Assembly: GCF_029227915.1 (NCBI RefSeq)
Contig: NC_079885.1
Span: forward strand, 7,378,001-7,442,000
Length of the DNA: 64,000 nt
Direction: 5' to 3'
From: Hydractinia symbiolongicarpus
Taxonomy: Eukaryota; Cnidaria; Hydrozoa; Anthoathecata; Hydractiniidae
The notes beneath the pieces are model-generated. The model saw only the letters and a program-made list of their open reading frames with translations, was not told where the DNA came from and searched no databases. The position numbers and the translations under genes were made by a program. Each line of letters starts with the position of its first letter. Position 1 is the first letter of the stretch. Shown here piece after piece: positions 15,001 through 30,000 of the stretch.

Positions 15001-18000
15001 TCATCTTTACCTGAACTGAAATCTTAACCACTACACCCTAAGTATTGTTCACAAACAGAAATGAAAATATGTGATGGTAACGTTTCTTTTATGAATTTCT
15101 TTTTAGGTACAAAAATGCTGGCAATTACTTGGGTAAATTTCAAGAAAATGTCTTACCAGGGTTTTTCGACAAGTCCAGATGCTCAGATGATCCCAATTTT
15201 GATAAGGACATCGATCCAGTTCTTGGAAATTTAAATGCGAATTTTCTGCCAGCACAAAATACTTTTGAAAGTGCAATGAAGCGCGGAGCAGGTCACCAGA
15301 TTAAAAATGCGAAAAGACTCAGCAGCAAAAAAGGTTCTGAACCCAAATATATGTTCAAAAAACTTAAACATGTAAAACCTGAAATTTTAGAGGAGATATT
15401 GCACCATTACACACAATCTTATGCTAAAAATTTCACCAACAAAGTTCCACAACTCTCACAACAGCAAAAGCCTGGCCTGTCGAATGTACTGGGGCATGAC
15501 TGGAAAGAGTTGAAAAGTCCTTATATGCAACCTCATATTGAATCAAGAGTAGAAGAAGATCCACAGTCAAAAAGTATTATTTTAAAAAGCAATCACATCG
15601 ATAGAGTGTATGAAAGGCAAATTCCTAAATATGCAAAAGTCAAGAAAAAGAAAGACTCATTAATTCATTGGGAGAAAAAGAATAACATTTTTATTTCTAG
15701 AAAAAAATTAAATCATGTCAAGACCAAAAGGGATGTTACTTCTGTGAACAAGATCGACATTGAAACTGTGATGTCTAACTTAGAAAATGTGAAAAAACGC
15801 TCTACTATAAAAAAAGTAAAAAGGCATGCTAAGGCGAGAAAAAAGGTCATTACCGACGATGATAATGTTATTGACATTGCCATGAGGAATAATTTACATC
15901 CACCAGTCCAGGAAAACATTTCTGATGTAATTAAGAATATATCATTTATGCATTCAAATACTAGTCATAGTTCAAAAAGAAATAATAGTATAACTTCAAG
16001 TAAGGCTAACATGTTCAACTCAACAAAACCGGAGAAGATTAAAGAGTTACCAAGGTCTGCGAAAATTTCTAATAACACTGCCAAGTCTCTGAATCACATG
16101 CGTTTTAAAAGTGGAAATAAATCTGCGAGTAGAGATGCCAGTTTGAAAACATCACACAAGAGTGAAAAGGAAAGTCAGAAAACCAAAAACCAAACCGATT
16201 TCCTAAAGAAGGCTGAAAGTACAACATTGAGTAGAGAGGAAATGGAAAAAGGTATTAATAAAATTATAAACGAAACAGTTATATCAAAGCACAGTCAAAC
16301 CCGCCGTGTAATGAAGAAGGTGACAACGAAACCGAAAAACAAAGGCAAAACTAGTACCAGTTCATTACACGTGTCAAGAAAAAATGTAACAAAAACAAAG
16401 TCAGGAAAGCATACGGTTACAAAGATGAATGTGAAGCAGAAGCTGATCAGTAATAAAGTAAAAGTAACAAAGCAGCTACAAAAACATGATGTGAAACCCG
16501 TGAAGACAACACGCAAAACTTCACTTCACCTAAAGGTAACAGGGAAAAATTCGACTTTAAACCCTTTACAAGGCAACAAAACGACTACTGGAAAGACGAA
16601 CACAACTGAAGATGACGATCTGGAAAAGTATTTGAAATCTATAGTTGTCAAACTGCACAATTTCGATAAGAAAACAAATGCGAAAAATAAGCAAAAATTT
16701 GACAGCGAAATAAAAACGTTTGCCATTTTAAATGAGCAGGCCATTCAGTTTAAAACAATGCATGGCGTATTAAACAAGCAGTCAACGATACCTGAGTCAC
16801 CTTTAAGCAAATTAGAAAAACTAACGTCTGATTTTGCCAAAAAGAGAACTTTTGAAAACGCAATAACTGAACCACTGGATTCTAGCATTGACGATTATGT
16901 TAAAAGTTTTACAAAAGCGACTTCGGATAAGCCAATCTCTGGAAAGCTGCGAAGACGTTTAGTGAAAATCAATAATGTTTTAAAAGAAAACACAGATGAT
17001 CCAACTCCACAAGAACTCGACTCACTAGCTAAATTTTACGATCGCGATTTCATACATGCCAACGAAGTGGCATCGACGCTGTCACCACTACCTGAGCACG
17101 TGAAAGGGACCCGATCTAACTTCGAGAATCAGGCAATAAAAAATGTTGATACCACCGAACACGATAGTGCGAACGAAGCAATAGTCAGTGAGGATGATGA
17201 AGATGATGACGGAGAACCTGAGGAAGACGTTTCTGAGATGGAGGAAGACAATTTAGTGCCAGACAAAGAGAATAAATTCCAAAGTAAAGAGGACATAGAA
17301 AATGCATCGCAGCAGTTGGAATCTCTTAGCTCTATCGAGAAAACACACACGGTAAAACCTGTAGATGAAACTAGCGCATTAATGTTACCGGTGAAACCAC
17401 AAACTCATTTAATCAACGACATTGAATTACAAGATAATCCTACGAAATTACCATCGGAAAACAAACTCGGCATAAAAATTAGTCCGGAGGAAATAAGAGC
17501 CATCAATCACGAAGCCAAAGTCTTTGGAGATCACATCACTAATACGTTATTTTATCACGACGAAAAAAACCATCCGACTTATTTTAAACCAATCAAAAGT
17601 ATTGAGAAAATTCCAGACCATGCAGAAGGAGTAGAAAAAGAAACGCTACAGCACGCTGTAGAAACGTCTGATGTCAACAAAGCATCGGATCAATGGCTAG
17701 ACGAAGCTGAAAAACTTCAGCACACAACTGGAAAAAGCAACACTAAAGTTGTTGAACATATTGGAAGTAACGATGGACTGTTGTTGCAATACGATGACAC
17801 AAGCAGTGGCATTGAACCGGAAGAGCTAAAGCACATTACACTGAATCATGCTCGTGTTAATAAGAGACCAGGTCAACTCGAAAAGATTGGCTACCTAATA
17901 AAAGAAGCCGAAAAAGCTGTGTCTAACGAGCTAAAAGACGAGCACGATGGCGAGAATAATAAAGAGACATCGGAAAGCAAAATTAAAGAAGGTCAAGGGA

Positions 18001-21000
18001 TGCACGTTAAAGTTGACCATGGTAAAATAACTAAAGAGTCGGGCAGTAATAAATTTGTTAACACCACACTTAAGGAGAAGCCTTTACATTCAACTGAAGG
18101 TTATCGGTTGCACACTGCTTTTGAGAAAGCAAAAAATACACCGGTTAGTGATACAACAGTCGGATTTAAACAAAAAGAAAACGATAAGGAAACCCAGGAA
18201 GATCATTTAAAAGAAAACAGTCACCTAAATGATGACAGTAATAATGATAACAATACAGTTGCCGTGACGGTTAAATATGTTGACACAGCCGACAAGCCTC
18301 ACAGTCATAACAAGGACGAAAATAATAAAAACTCAGACGGAATAAAAGAACTTGTTAAAATTGAAAAAAAGCTTGAAAAAGAAAAAGAATCTTCACATAA
18401 TGATAAAGAAGACAAAGGTCAAAACGATAATGAGGACGATATGAAGCCGTTAAAAGTTAAAAAACCAAAAAAGAAACCGGTGGATACGTTTTCGCCACAT
18501 AAGGATAAAGAAACGTCTGCAGATACAGCCCTTTTAAATAAGGATAAAGAAACCCCTGCCGATACAGCCCTTTTGAATAAACCACTTGGGTCACAACCTG
18601 TTACACAAGGTCAATCTGATATTTTGACTGATGACCAATATCCAAATGCTGACGAAAATAATTTGGGAGAAAGGCCCGAAGGTAAGTGTAGAAAATGAAT
18701 ACATAAATAAAAAAAACGTTTTATGGATCTTTTATAGAGTGACTTGTGTAATTAACAGAAATGTTAGGTCGGGAATATGAGAACAGCAATCTCTAAAGAC
18801 GTACAAAAAGAATTACATCGCTTTTTTTTCAATTTTATTTTTCTTTGAGCAAATTACGTGATTTGTGCAAACTGTTTTCAGATCCATCGCCAGTGCAGCA
18901 GTCTGCTTTGATGGCTCATAACAAGCTTCGAAGAATTCATCACGCACCAGCCTTGGAATTAAGCAAGGAGCTATCAAAGCAAGCGCAAAAATATGCTAAT
19001 GATTTAGTTCGTAAGCATGATGGAGTTTTAGTTGATTCACCGTTTGAAACAAGACTGGATCAAGGTGAAAATCTAGCCATAAATTGTGATCCACAGAATG
19101 CGGAGATGACTGGAGAAGAAGCCAGTTACAAATGGTAAACTTTCTTATTGCCAAATATCGCCTTTTTACATATTCTTCTGCAATTTATAATGTGCAGCGT
19201 ATATCTTATCGGTACAAATCTTTTCGGTCAATCTTCTTAAGTATTTTTTCACCACCTATTGAAATATTTCACTTAAGGCTAATTAAGTTTAAGCCAATAT
19301 AATATTGAATGTCAGCGTTTATTAGAACCCGTTATTATTACAAAATCATGCAAAAGTCACGTGATCTGGGATAAGTGGATGGAACGGGTGTTTAATTGAT
19401 GTTATACAATATTGTGTTAAATTTTATTTAGGAAGGAACTTAGATATAGAAATAGAAATATATAAAGCATGTTAAGTTTTTCAATACTTCACAACAGCGG
19501 ATTTAGCTCAAAGTATTGATTGTTTTTCCTTTCCTTAGGTATTCCGAGATTTGCGAACATGGTTATAATTTCGACACGCCATCAACGTCTACACAAGGCA
19601 CTGAACACTTTTCCCAACTTATTTGGAAAGCTAGTCGATATATCGGTATCGGGAAAAGTTTAACAAAGCGTAATGGCATGACATGTACGATCATCGTAGC
19701 GAGGTATCAACCGAAAGGTAATATACCAGAGCAGTTTTTGAAAAACATTGACGAGGGTGATTTCGATGCTAGTGTTTGTGATGCAATGACTACAAAAGCT
19801 ATCAAATCTCCTCCCGTAGCTGATCCTGAAAATAATGAACTTCCTCATCCTTCTCCCTCGCCACTTTCTGAAGATCCTGTGGTTTCACCACAAAAACAAA
19901 TACACAAAGAGCAGTCTGGTGTTCCTAAACTAAATACAAACGCTAATTTAAATGATCAAGAAGAGAAACTTCAACAGCAAAGTTTAAATATTCAACATCT
20001 GTCCCACGATGACACGGCGCCAAACTCTCCATTCAATCATAAAGATGAACACAAAGATGCCGAGCAGGAGATAGGTGAACATGAGTCAGTTTCATCGTTT
20101 TATCGACCCCACAAGACCACACACCTGATTAAAAATGCATTTGAAGTATTAGATCAACATGAATTATCAGATACCGGTAAGAGTATGCATGGTAGATTGT
20201 CATCTCACGGAGAAAAACCTGAAAACAAGGAGAAAGAACAATCACACCATAGTTATGAAGCCAAGAAACCATTGCATTATTTACAAAAGACTTCAGAATC
20301 TGAACAGAAACAGAGTGATGATACACAAGTTGTACATGTATCTCTTAACGCCTCTCCAATTCATGTCAAACTTGGGAATAGCAGCTTTGGTTTTGACAGC
20401 GACGTTTCAGAACACTCTTCGGTGGTTCATTTTACAGATGGAGGTATTAAATCTGATCATAACAGGCAAAGCGACAAGCCAGAAAAAACTACTGGGCAGC
20501 TGCTGAAAAGTGTCGAACAAGAGAATCTTAGCAAAGATGACAGTGACAACAACATGAAGGGAATAGAAGGTTTTGTTAGTCAAGATAAAGAAAACTTAAT
20601 TGGGTTAAATTCATTGCAAAAGAATCACCGACCATTGCAAAATAACATTCGTATCGTTGCTCCCGCAGTTTTGCAAAAAACACACGAGGAAATTGAAGAT
20701 ACGACCAGCATTGTTCCTTCACTTGACCATATGAATGTTAAAGGTGAGAAACAAGTGAGGTTTGGTAAACAACACGAGCGACAAGAAGGCGTTCAGCAAG
20801 CGTTAGCGGATATACTCAGACAAAACCCTGGCTTGTTGCAAAATCTTAAGAATGTTGCTTCGAATGACAAAAACAAAAACCAACATCATGCCCATAAAGT
20901 AGCCAACTTAGCGCATAATAATGACGATGACACTGTCGTATTTAACCCAAAACAAGAAGACAGTGAGAAGTTGGTTGATCCTGTTCCTCACAATTTTGGT

Positions 21001-24000
21001 GGAAATTATCAACACCATAACCCTTCTACCCTTTCCAACAAGCAAGATCAAGAGGATGTCTCAAAAATGCAGCCAAAGGTAGTGGCTACTGGCGATGAGC
21101 ACGAGTCTGACATGACAGGACATGCTAATACTGATAAACAAGAAAGCGATCATCATAAGCGCCCTGGAGATACAAATTATGTACCAAAAGCTCCAATAAA
21201 GTTGCAAAACTATGATTCAACTGAAGATATTCCTGAAAAGAAACCAGATACTTCTTTGCATCCTGTTCCAGACAACAGTGAGCAAAAGCCATTACATCCG
21301 CTAAATGCATCGCCATTTCAGCCGCCTGAGGATCTGCAGCAAGAAGTACCTCTACCATTGAAAACTGGAAAACCTCAAGTTGGTGTTATAAGGCCTGTTT
21401 CTGAAGCAGAAACTGTGCTACAAGAATCACCAGTGTCATTAAAGCCAACCAAACCACAAATGAGCGTGATGAAGCCCATATCTGGATTGCATCCAACAGA
21501 AGAACCAGTTGCTCATCCTAAGCCAATCAGTTCATCTGTCAGTGACCAAGACGAAGCACCAAGCGAACTGTCTACTGAATCCGCCGACACTATGGGTACC
21601 TTTCCTTCTTTTGGATTTGCAAGTTTTGGAAGTCCAGTAGTATTGCATTTAGGAGATACTGGCTATAGCGAAGGTATATTTTTGTATGGGTTTATTTATG
21701 TTTTCGAATTACATTTTTATACAGAAAATCATATCATAATACAATTTTGTTTGCATGCTACATAATTCACTCCGGTCGTGCGATGCTATGTTTCTTAAGA
21801 CAGAGTTACTAATTTCTCGCATAAAATTTAGACCCCGGTGCATTTCTGCGAATTGGTCTGACTGTTCACAATAGATTGCGAAAAATTCATGGCTCACCTC
21901 CAGTAAAAATTGATCCAATGCTTACAATGCAAGCATTAAAACACGCCACAGAATTGACGCATCTTGGTTATTTAAAACACCAAAGCACAGACTTGCTTAT
22001 GGGGATGGGTGAAAATCTTTTGATGGGATGTTATGATGGAGAATATGATATTTCGGCAGAAGAGGCTGTCTTAAGATGGTATGTTTTTAGTTTTTCCGAA
22101 AAAATATTTTAAATTATTTTGCCATCATAGCCATTTTTTTTTTTTACTTGTAAAAGTTAAAGGTTGTTACTTCAAAAAAAATCTATTTTTTTTCCTGGTA
22201 CAAAGGAAGTTTTGTTTTCTATTTTAAGAAACTATATTTAACAGAAATAGAAGTTAGGTTTTCTCATCAGCTCAATATTTAATTCACCTTAAAGATAAAG
22301 CTAACATAATTTGAGATACTTTAATCTTTCAGGGCTTTAGTAACATCAATTTACCATTTTAGTTAAATTTAACATTTAACTAAAAAAGGTGAAATTCGTT
22401 TTTTCTTGCCGAGAGAATCTTATTGTTAAATAAAGTAAGATTTTGCGCCTAAAATATGATAATGTTCATCACGAGGAATTTTAATTTAATTTCTTTTGTT
22501 TTTATCGTTAAAAGAAACATGCACATTTTTATCAGGTATGCAGAAGTGTGCCATCCTGGATACTGCTTCAATCAAAGCACCACATGTTCTGGCACAGGTC
22601 ACTTTTCACAGGTGGTATGGGCAAATAGTACACGGCTCGGTATGGCGAAAGCGACTCGAATGCAAAACGGGTTGCGTTGCACCTATGTTGTTGCCAGATA
22701 TTTTCCTGGTGGTAATGAAAACGTTGGTTACAGCCAGAATGTAAGAACTGGAGGGTTCGAAGAGAAGAAAGTATGCGCTAATGTCTTTAAAAACTTGTTG
22801 ACATTTTCAAGGAGAAACGAAGAGAAAGCTAAGATGGTGGAAAAGGAGAAACATGAATCAAGAATGGAATTTCTCAAAAATTTACGAGTAAGACTTTTAA
22901 TCAAATTTGTTTTGTCCGTAATGCTCTCCGCTGACTAGTTAGTCTAATTACCAACCAATTCGTCTGTCGACTTGTGCCAAACCCGAGTAGTGAATGGTAA
23001 ATATGTGGTTAATATTGATTCATTATTTAGGGGTTGTGCCTTCCTTATTTCTTTTTCTCTTATTTTAGCAAGCTGAGCAGCAAACGCTGAATCAAATTGA
23101 CATGGAGAACGGAAAAAACCCACCACTGCCTCCCTTCTCTTCAACGAATGAGCAAGCTTCACCATATGGTGGTGAGAACAAAAAACTAAGTGGTGATGAC
23201 GAACCTGAAATGTCAACGGATAATAAAAATGGAGTTGTGGAGATGAGTCTTCTTGATAATAATGAACATACAACATCGTCAAATATTGAAACGTACGATA
23301 AGGCTGATGGTGGACATAAATGGATGCGTAAGCCAGGTACTGAAGCCATTTCGCAGCAGGCAGTGTCGTTAGATAACAGCAGACCTACTCAACTGTCTTC
23401 TAGTGCTACTAATGTGGACGTAGATCATGACAATCCAGTAGCACTGAATAGCAAAGAAGATTCCAGTGAACAGTCCACACATCAAACCAATGAAGTATCA
23501 GATCTCAACAAGATTCAAATTGCGGAAACTAATAAGGATCCTGAAATTGCTGAAATAAAACGACTGGAGGCAGCAATAAGAAATGCTGATGATGAATCCA
23601 AGGTTTCACAAATCAATCAAATAGGATCTGCGGTGCAAAACACGAAACAGTCCGATACCGAAGAGCAGGTTGAAGTTGAGACCGAAAATCGGGGGCATGT
23701 GGCTCGTAAAAAGAGTCTGACTGGACAGAAAGATAAGCAGGAAAATTCGAAAAAGCATGATGATATCTTAATCCATGATGATAAAAATACGATGCGTGCA
23801 AAAGAACTTGACAAACAAGAAGAAAACGATAGTTTGGAACAAACTGCTGATGTCATCGAGAAATATCTGCAACAAGTAAAAGACATGGACAATTATAAGT
23901 CAAGGAACAAAGCAGCTTCAAATGGTGATGATAAAAGCACTATTCATGAAATTCATTCTGAACCCATACATGCTTGGGAAACTGCAGGCTTACCCCATTC

Positions 24001-27000
24001 AAAGAAATATTTAGAGCTTATCACCACACCCTTAAAAGCGCACGTAAAAACTGAAAATGAGCTAGCAATAAGTAAAGAAACTCCTAACGGACAAAATCAT
24101 TCAGAGTTGTCTTCTCAATATAAATTGGAAGAGGAAGCTCCGCATCAAGTGACATCGACAGCAACAATGCAAGAGGGAGCAAGTATCCTACCCGTGTTAC
24201 AACACACTGTGACTCATAAAGTAACAGAGCAAACTATACATCCTTTGAATCCTGTTAGCCTACAAGTACAGGGAGCAATTCATGTTGGAGAGGTAGACCA
24301 ACATAAACTACTGGAGCAGGAGGAAGAAAAGCAGATCTCCGAACAATCTGAAGAGGAGCTAAACAAGAATGAAAGAGGGAAAGAAGAGGAGGAAAAAACT
24401 GTAGATAAAGAAGAAGGAGAGAAAATGAAGCAAAAGCAACAGAAAGCTGATGAAAAGAAGGAAGAAGATAAAATAAAAGTAGATGAGAAGGACGACGAAA
24501 AAGACAGAAACGAAAAAAAACTGGAAAAACAAAAAGATGAGAAAAAACAGGAGAAAGACAAGGAAAAGGAAATGGAAAAAGAAAGACAAAAAGAAGAAAA
24601 AGAAAAGGAATTGGAAGAAGAGCGAAAAGAAAACGATCGAATAAAGGAAAAAAAAGAAGAAAAAGAAGAAGAACAGGCAATAGAAGAAGAGGAGAAAAAA
24701 GAACAACAACTCAAACTCAAAGAACGACTTCGACTGGAAATAGAAGAAAAGGAGAGGGAGAATAAAAAACTGAAAGAAAAACTGCAAACTGAGGAGAAAG
24801 AAAGAGAGATGCAGCAATATATGCTGAAATTAAAATTGTTTAAAGAAGAAGAAGAGGAAAAGCAACAAGAAGAACAAAAACAACAACTTGAGCAGCAGCA
24901 GAAACAGCAGCTGCTGCTTCAACAACAACAAAAACAACAACAAAAACAACAAGAACAACAAAGAGAGAAGGTTGATGAACAACAAAAACAACTACAACAG
25001 CTATTGCAACAGAAACAAGAAGAAGAACGAAAAGAAGAAGAACAAAGGAAAGAAGAACAACGAAAAGAAGAAAAAGAAAAGGAAGAAGAGAAACAACTTG
25101 AAAAACTCAAACTTCAAGCTACACTTCAGGCTAAGCTTCAAAATGAAAAACAGGAAGAAGAAATAAGTGAAAAGCTACCACCAACCCAACGGTTACCTTT
25201 AAACCATATAAAACAGCAAGAAACGCAAGGAGCTAAAGTACTGACCGTAAATCCTTCAACTGAAGAACAAGTGCCCTCAAATCTTGAATTGAACGAGTTA
25301 AATATTGACGAAAACCCACCACTTAGAATATCATGCGCTGACAAGATGAAAAATGCCAAAATTCATCATGACTTTTTTGATTGCAGTGATAATAACGCTC
25401 AAAAAGTTTCTTCAGCACCGGTTCTTGCACCGATGTTTGGTGATATATCATGTAAGACCCTTCTTTACTTTTGAGACATTTCGATTTACATTTAAAACGT
25501 TCTTTCAGCAAACCTGAAAAACATTGTCATCATTATTCTAAGATTTTAATATTAAGTTCGTATTCCACCTGCCATATTTGATCTATTTAACGCCCTGGGT
25601 GTTAATCAAAAATTAAACTTTAATAGCAGGCGGTAATATGAAAGTGGGCGTTTATTTAAGAATTTCAGAAAACATATTTTGCTTGTCAATTTTAACAGAT
25701 CATTGGCATCTTTTAATTTCAACCCTTTCTAGGATATATAAAGAAGGGAGTTAAGTAGGAAAGAAGTCGTTAAAAATAAGAGGACATTTATTTAATTTTT
25801 TAGCAGTTAGTGCGGGGGTTAATTAAGAAAGGACTGTAAAAACAAAAGAAGGCGTTAAATAGATCAAATCCGTTATTATCGTACAAAAAGTGTTCCTTTT
25901 TGGGCTTACCCACCGTAAAAAGATACACAACCATGTTTTCCAGGCTACGCATTAATATAGTTTCAGCGTACGTAAAGATTGAAAATGGAAAAATGGTGTT
26001 TTGAGATCACAGCTCAAATGTGTTGCAATACGTAGTCAAACAGGTCTTATAAAGATCCACTTAAATGTGTACGGTAGATTTTCATGGAAAATCTAAATTT
26101 TCCCTGTTTATAGTGTTTCAACTTTCTGCACTGAACGCCCACAACACATATCGTCGAACACACCAAGTACCGACGTTACGACTCAACCAGGAAATGTCTT
26201 TGGATGCGACGGAATATGCGAAAAAGATAGCTAAGTTAGGGTCACTGAAACATTCAAAGACAGATGACGGTGAAAATATCGCGACAGTATGTCGGAATAA
26301 AAACATGCTGATGACGGGACAAGAGGCGACAAACGTGTGGTAAGTGTCGTAATTTTAAACGTCGGACACGGAATCTACTAAAAAGTAATTTTATATGTTT
26401 CAATAACTTAAACCTCAAAAGGATCTAGAAAATAGTTCGAGTTATCGAATGAGTTATCGAGACAAAAACTAAAAATAATAGCCGACCTAGCGAAAGTTTT
26501 ATTAACTTTCACAAAGATACGTATAAACTTTGTGATGACGAACAGTTAACAAGTGTCTTAGACTTGGGAACTTACTACTGAAATGATGTTTATACCTCTT
26601 TTAATAAACAAGTCTACATTTTTTTTGAGTTCGAGTTATTGGGTGATATTTTGGCCCAGGGAACTACTGAATTGATTTGACTTTTCAGGGGGCGAATCAG
26701 AGGTGATTTTTAGGAGGAAGCATTAGTGAGAGTTGAAGGCGAATTGAAGAGCTGTTTAAATTACTGTAGATTCGAGTTATCGAAGATTTGAGTTACCGGG
26801 ATTATACTGTATTGAAATGATTTAGCGCATTGTTGCAACAGAAAACAAAGAAAAAAGATATCCTTTGCTTTTAGGTACAGAGAGGTGTGCGATCCAGGCT
26901 ATGATTTTGTCGCTGCCCAGGCCGGCAAGGCGGGCCACTTCACCCAGGTTGTGTGGAAAGATTCGAAAGAATTTGGGATTGGACGTGCTGCTGAAATGCA

Positions 27001-30000
27001 TAATGGTTTACTGTGTACCTACATAGTGGCACGCTACAGACCTGCTGGTAATTTTATAAACGAGTTTGCTGAGAACGTACCTCGTGGAAATTTTCACTCG
27101 CAACAATGTATAAACCTGGCCCGAAAAGACGAAATACTTCATCATCCCGGTTTTAATTATAAAAGATCAGATGTTCCAAAAGTAAGAAAACCTAGATCGA
27201 CTCACAATGGCTCGGTTTCCAACAGGAACCAGGGGTTCCTAACGAACATTTCAGCTACCAGTAGAATTACTAAGAAAAAGTTGCGACGCGTTACCCTACT
27301 AAAAAAGAAAATCCACAATGGCGCAAAGTTTACCCACATTAACAAAGACTCCAGGAGCAAAAACCGCCCAACGAAAAGAAGCAGAAATATTAAGGAGAAA
27401 CGTAAATTACAACGCACAAGAAAAAGAAAGAGATTCAGGAAGAAAACACATGCCCACAAAAAAGATGAAATGCCACATCAAGTAATTATTCCCTTCTTAG
27501 GTTTTAAAAATCAGATAGAAGGAAGAAGAAAACAACTGGAATCTACAAATGATATGCGTTACGCTCACAAGAAGGGTACTTTCTCCGCTTTGAATAATTC
27601 TTTAGGGAACGATGAAGGTGAGAACACTGCTGAGACCAAAGATAACCCGGAAGATATTATTGGAAAGGAATTCAAGCAAACACCAATGGTCGCCATAAAG
27701 CATATAGACGAGTCGAAAGGGCCGGTCGCCGAGCTTAACCATTTGTTTAAACTAAAATTTAGCGAAAACAGTGGAGTTATTGTGCCGCCTCTTTACGCTA
27801 AGAGGCGCAAAGTTGGATGTGATATAAATTCTAATCAACCTAAATGCAAGCCATCTATTGTGCCTTTAAGCTTAGATGCGCTGGGCGTGCCTAATGCTCA
27901 CCTCAAATCTGATCCGTATCGTCAAACTACGCATGCTTCGATTCAACGTCACGACGAAGTATCGGCGTCCTCGCTGCTGCATTCAAATTTAGCCTCCAGC
28001 ACTTCTTCTACGCTACATCTAAACAAGGCTTCCGTTGAAATAGCACAACGTCTAGGGAATGATCTTTTAAAAAGAGGAAAGTTTGAAGATAATAAGAAGT
28101 CGCAAGCATTGTCGTCGTTAGCTGCAGGAGCTAAATTGCCGTCGGATTTGCTGCTTGGTGATAGCGGCGTCGGGACAATGCAAGACATACTAAAAATGGC
28201 CAAAATCGGTTCAATTGCGCTACAATTGGCGAAAAAGCAGCAATTACAGAGAGAATTGTCCGGAAGTTCTTTGAGGAGATACGATCTATTGCATCATCTT
28301 CAACGGACGGAAACATCCTCAACAAAGCCAACTATGTCATTATTGAACGATCAAGGAGGCGTTTCGTCAAAAGATAACATTCAAAGTGAATGTGCCGGCA
28401 CACGAGATTGTGTCATTAACAACGCTGTTGCTAAGGCTGTTGAAAATACCTTTAAGAACTTAGCGAAACAAACTATTTCGAAGACTGATGAAAATGCTAC
28501 TTTGTCTACTGCTGGCGCAGCACTGGCTCAGCAAAATCACTCTGTAAATAGCTCAGATGCAACAACAGCAAAGTACAGCGAGCCACTAAATAAAAAAGAT
28601 TCACAAGACGAAGGTACTTCCTTAGACTTACTTGATTAAGAAAGAAAGAAAAGAATGGGTAAATAATGAGTGAATTAATGGATGAAAATGAATAAATGAA
28701 TGAATGAATAAAAATGAATAAATAAATGGAAAAATGAATGAATTAATTAATAAATTACTGATGCATTAATGTATTTTTAGAATTTTTGGAGGCTACGTTA
28801 AATGCCCATAATGCATTCCGAAACGTTCATAATGTGGATCCCTTAATACTCGATCAAAACCTTAACCAAGAAGCAAGCTTGCGGGCTCAGACACTTGCAG
28901 GTGATTGTAATTTAAAAATTGTCTGTTATAATGTATTATCAACAAAAAAAATCAGAACTATTGTACAAAGAATGATTCCTTTCTCCTTATGTACCTTACA
29001 TGAAAATACCTCTACCAAGGAAAATTCTGATTCCTTTTTATTGAACAGACTCCAATATGGATATGGTAAAGCGAATTGGAAGCGAAAATAATACCGAAAT
29101 ATGATGATGTAAAAATAAAACAAATTCTGCTTCCAAATAATAAGCATATTATAAAAAACGTCAAATAATGTTTTTAGGAAGTAAAAAGAGTGTTGTGCAA
29201 TTAGAAGGGCCTTCCTCCTCTCCCTACATTGTACTTACTCCATAAAACACTTATACAGTGTTAATAATAAATTTATATGTAGGAATAGGAGAATTAAGAC
29301 AATCAAGGGTGGAGAACAAAGAAGGCGAGAACCTGGCGATGAGCTGCAAAGATGGTACCAAAGAAGAGAAAATGACAGGACCAGATGCAACCCTGTTATG
29401 GTAGAGTACCAATGCCAATATATTCAACATGTTTGAGTTTATATATTTTCAGTTAGCGGATGTTGCTGTCCGATACATTCTTAATCTAGATGCGAGATGT
29501 GTCAAGAAATATACCGACTATACCATTTTTTATTTGTATTGACGTGAAATTAATCCAAAACAATTTCTTTATTCCTAAATGTTTTATTTTAAAAACCGTC
29601 TTGGTTATTTGCTATATAGGCCTTGCTTATTTTGCTTATTTGCCTTGTTTATTCAGGTACAATCAAGTATGTAATCCTGAGTTTGTATTTGACGTTGACC
29701 GGCCTCAAAAATTCTCAGACCAATTTACTCAAGTTGTCTGGAAAAAGACACAAAAGTTGGGAATCGGTAGATCAACGTTCCTAAAAAGCGGTAACTTTTG
29801 TACAATTATTGTGGCCCGTTACTATCCAAGTGCTAGTAAGTCTGACGTTAGAAGCAACGTACTTCAAGGTTCGTACGACTCGATGTCGTATTGTAATGGA
29901 CTGGGTGCTGTTGTAGATGTCGGCGACAGCAAACAAAAGAAAAGCAAGAATCTAGGAAGTGTGTCGGCCAACACCGAAGGTAAAATTAGATGTTAAACAA

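Noticed and set aside
24255-24820. several long minus-strand open frames rich in Phe, Ser and Leu
   Set aside because: They are antisense to the Glu/Lys/Gln-rich linker. Absence of stops follows from the A-rich codon composition; no domain or start context.
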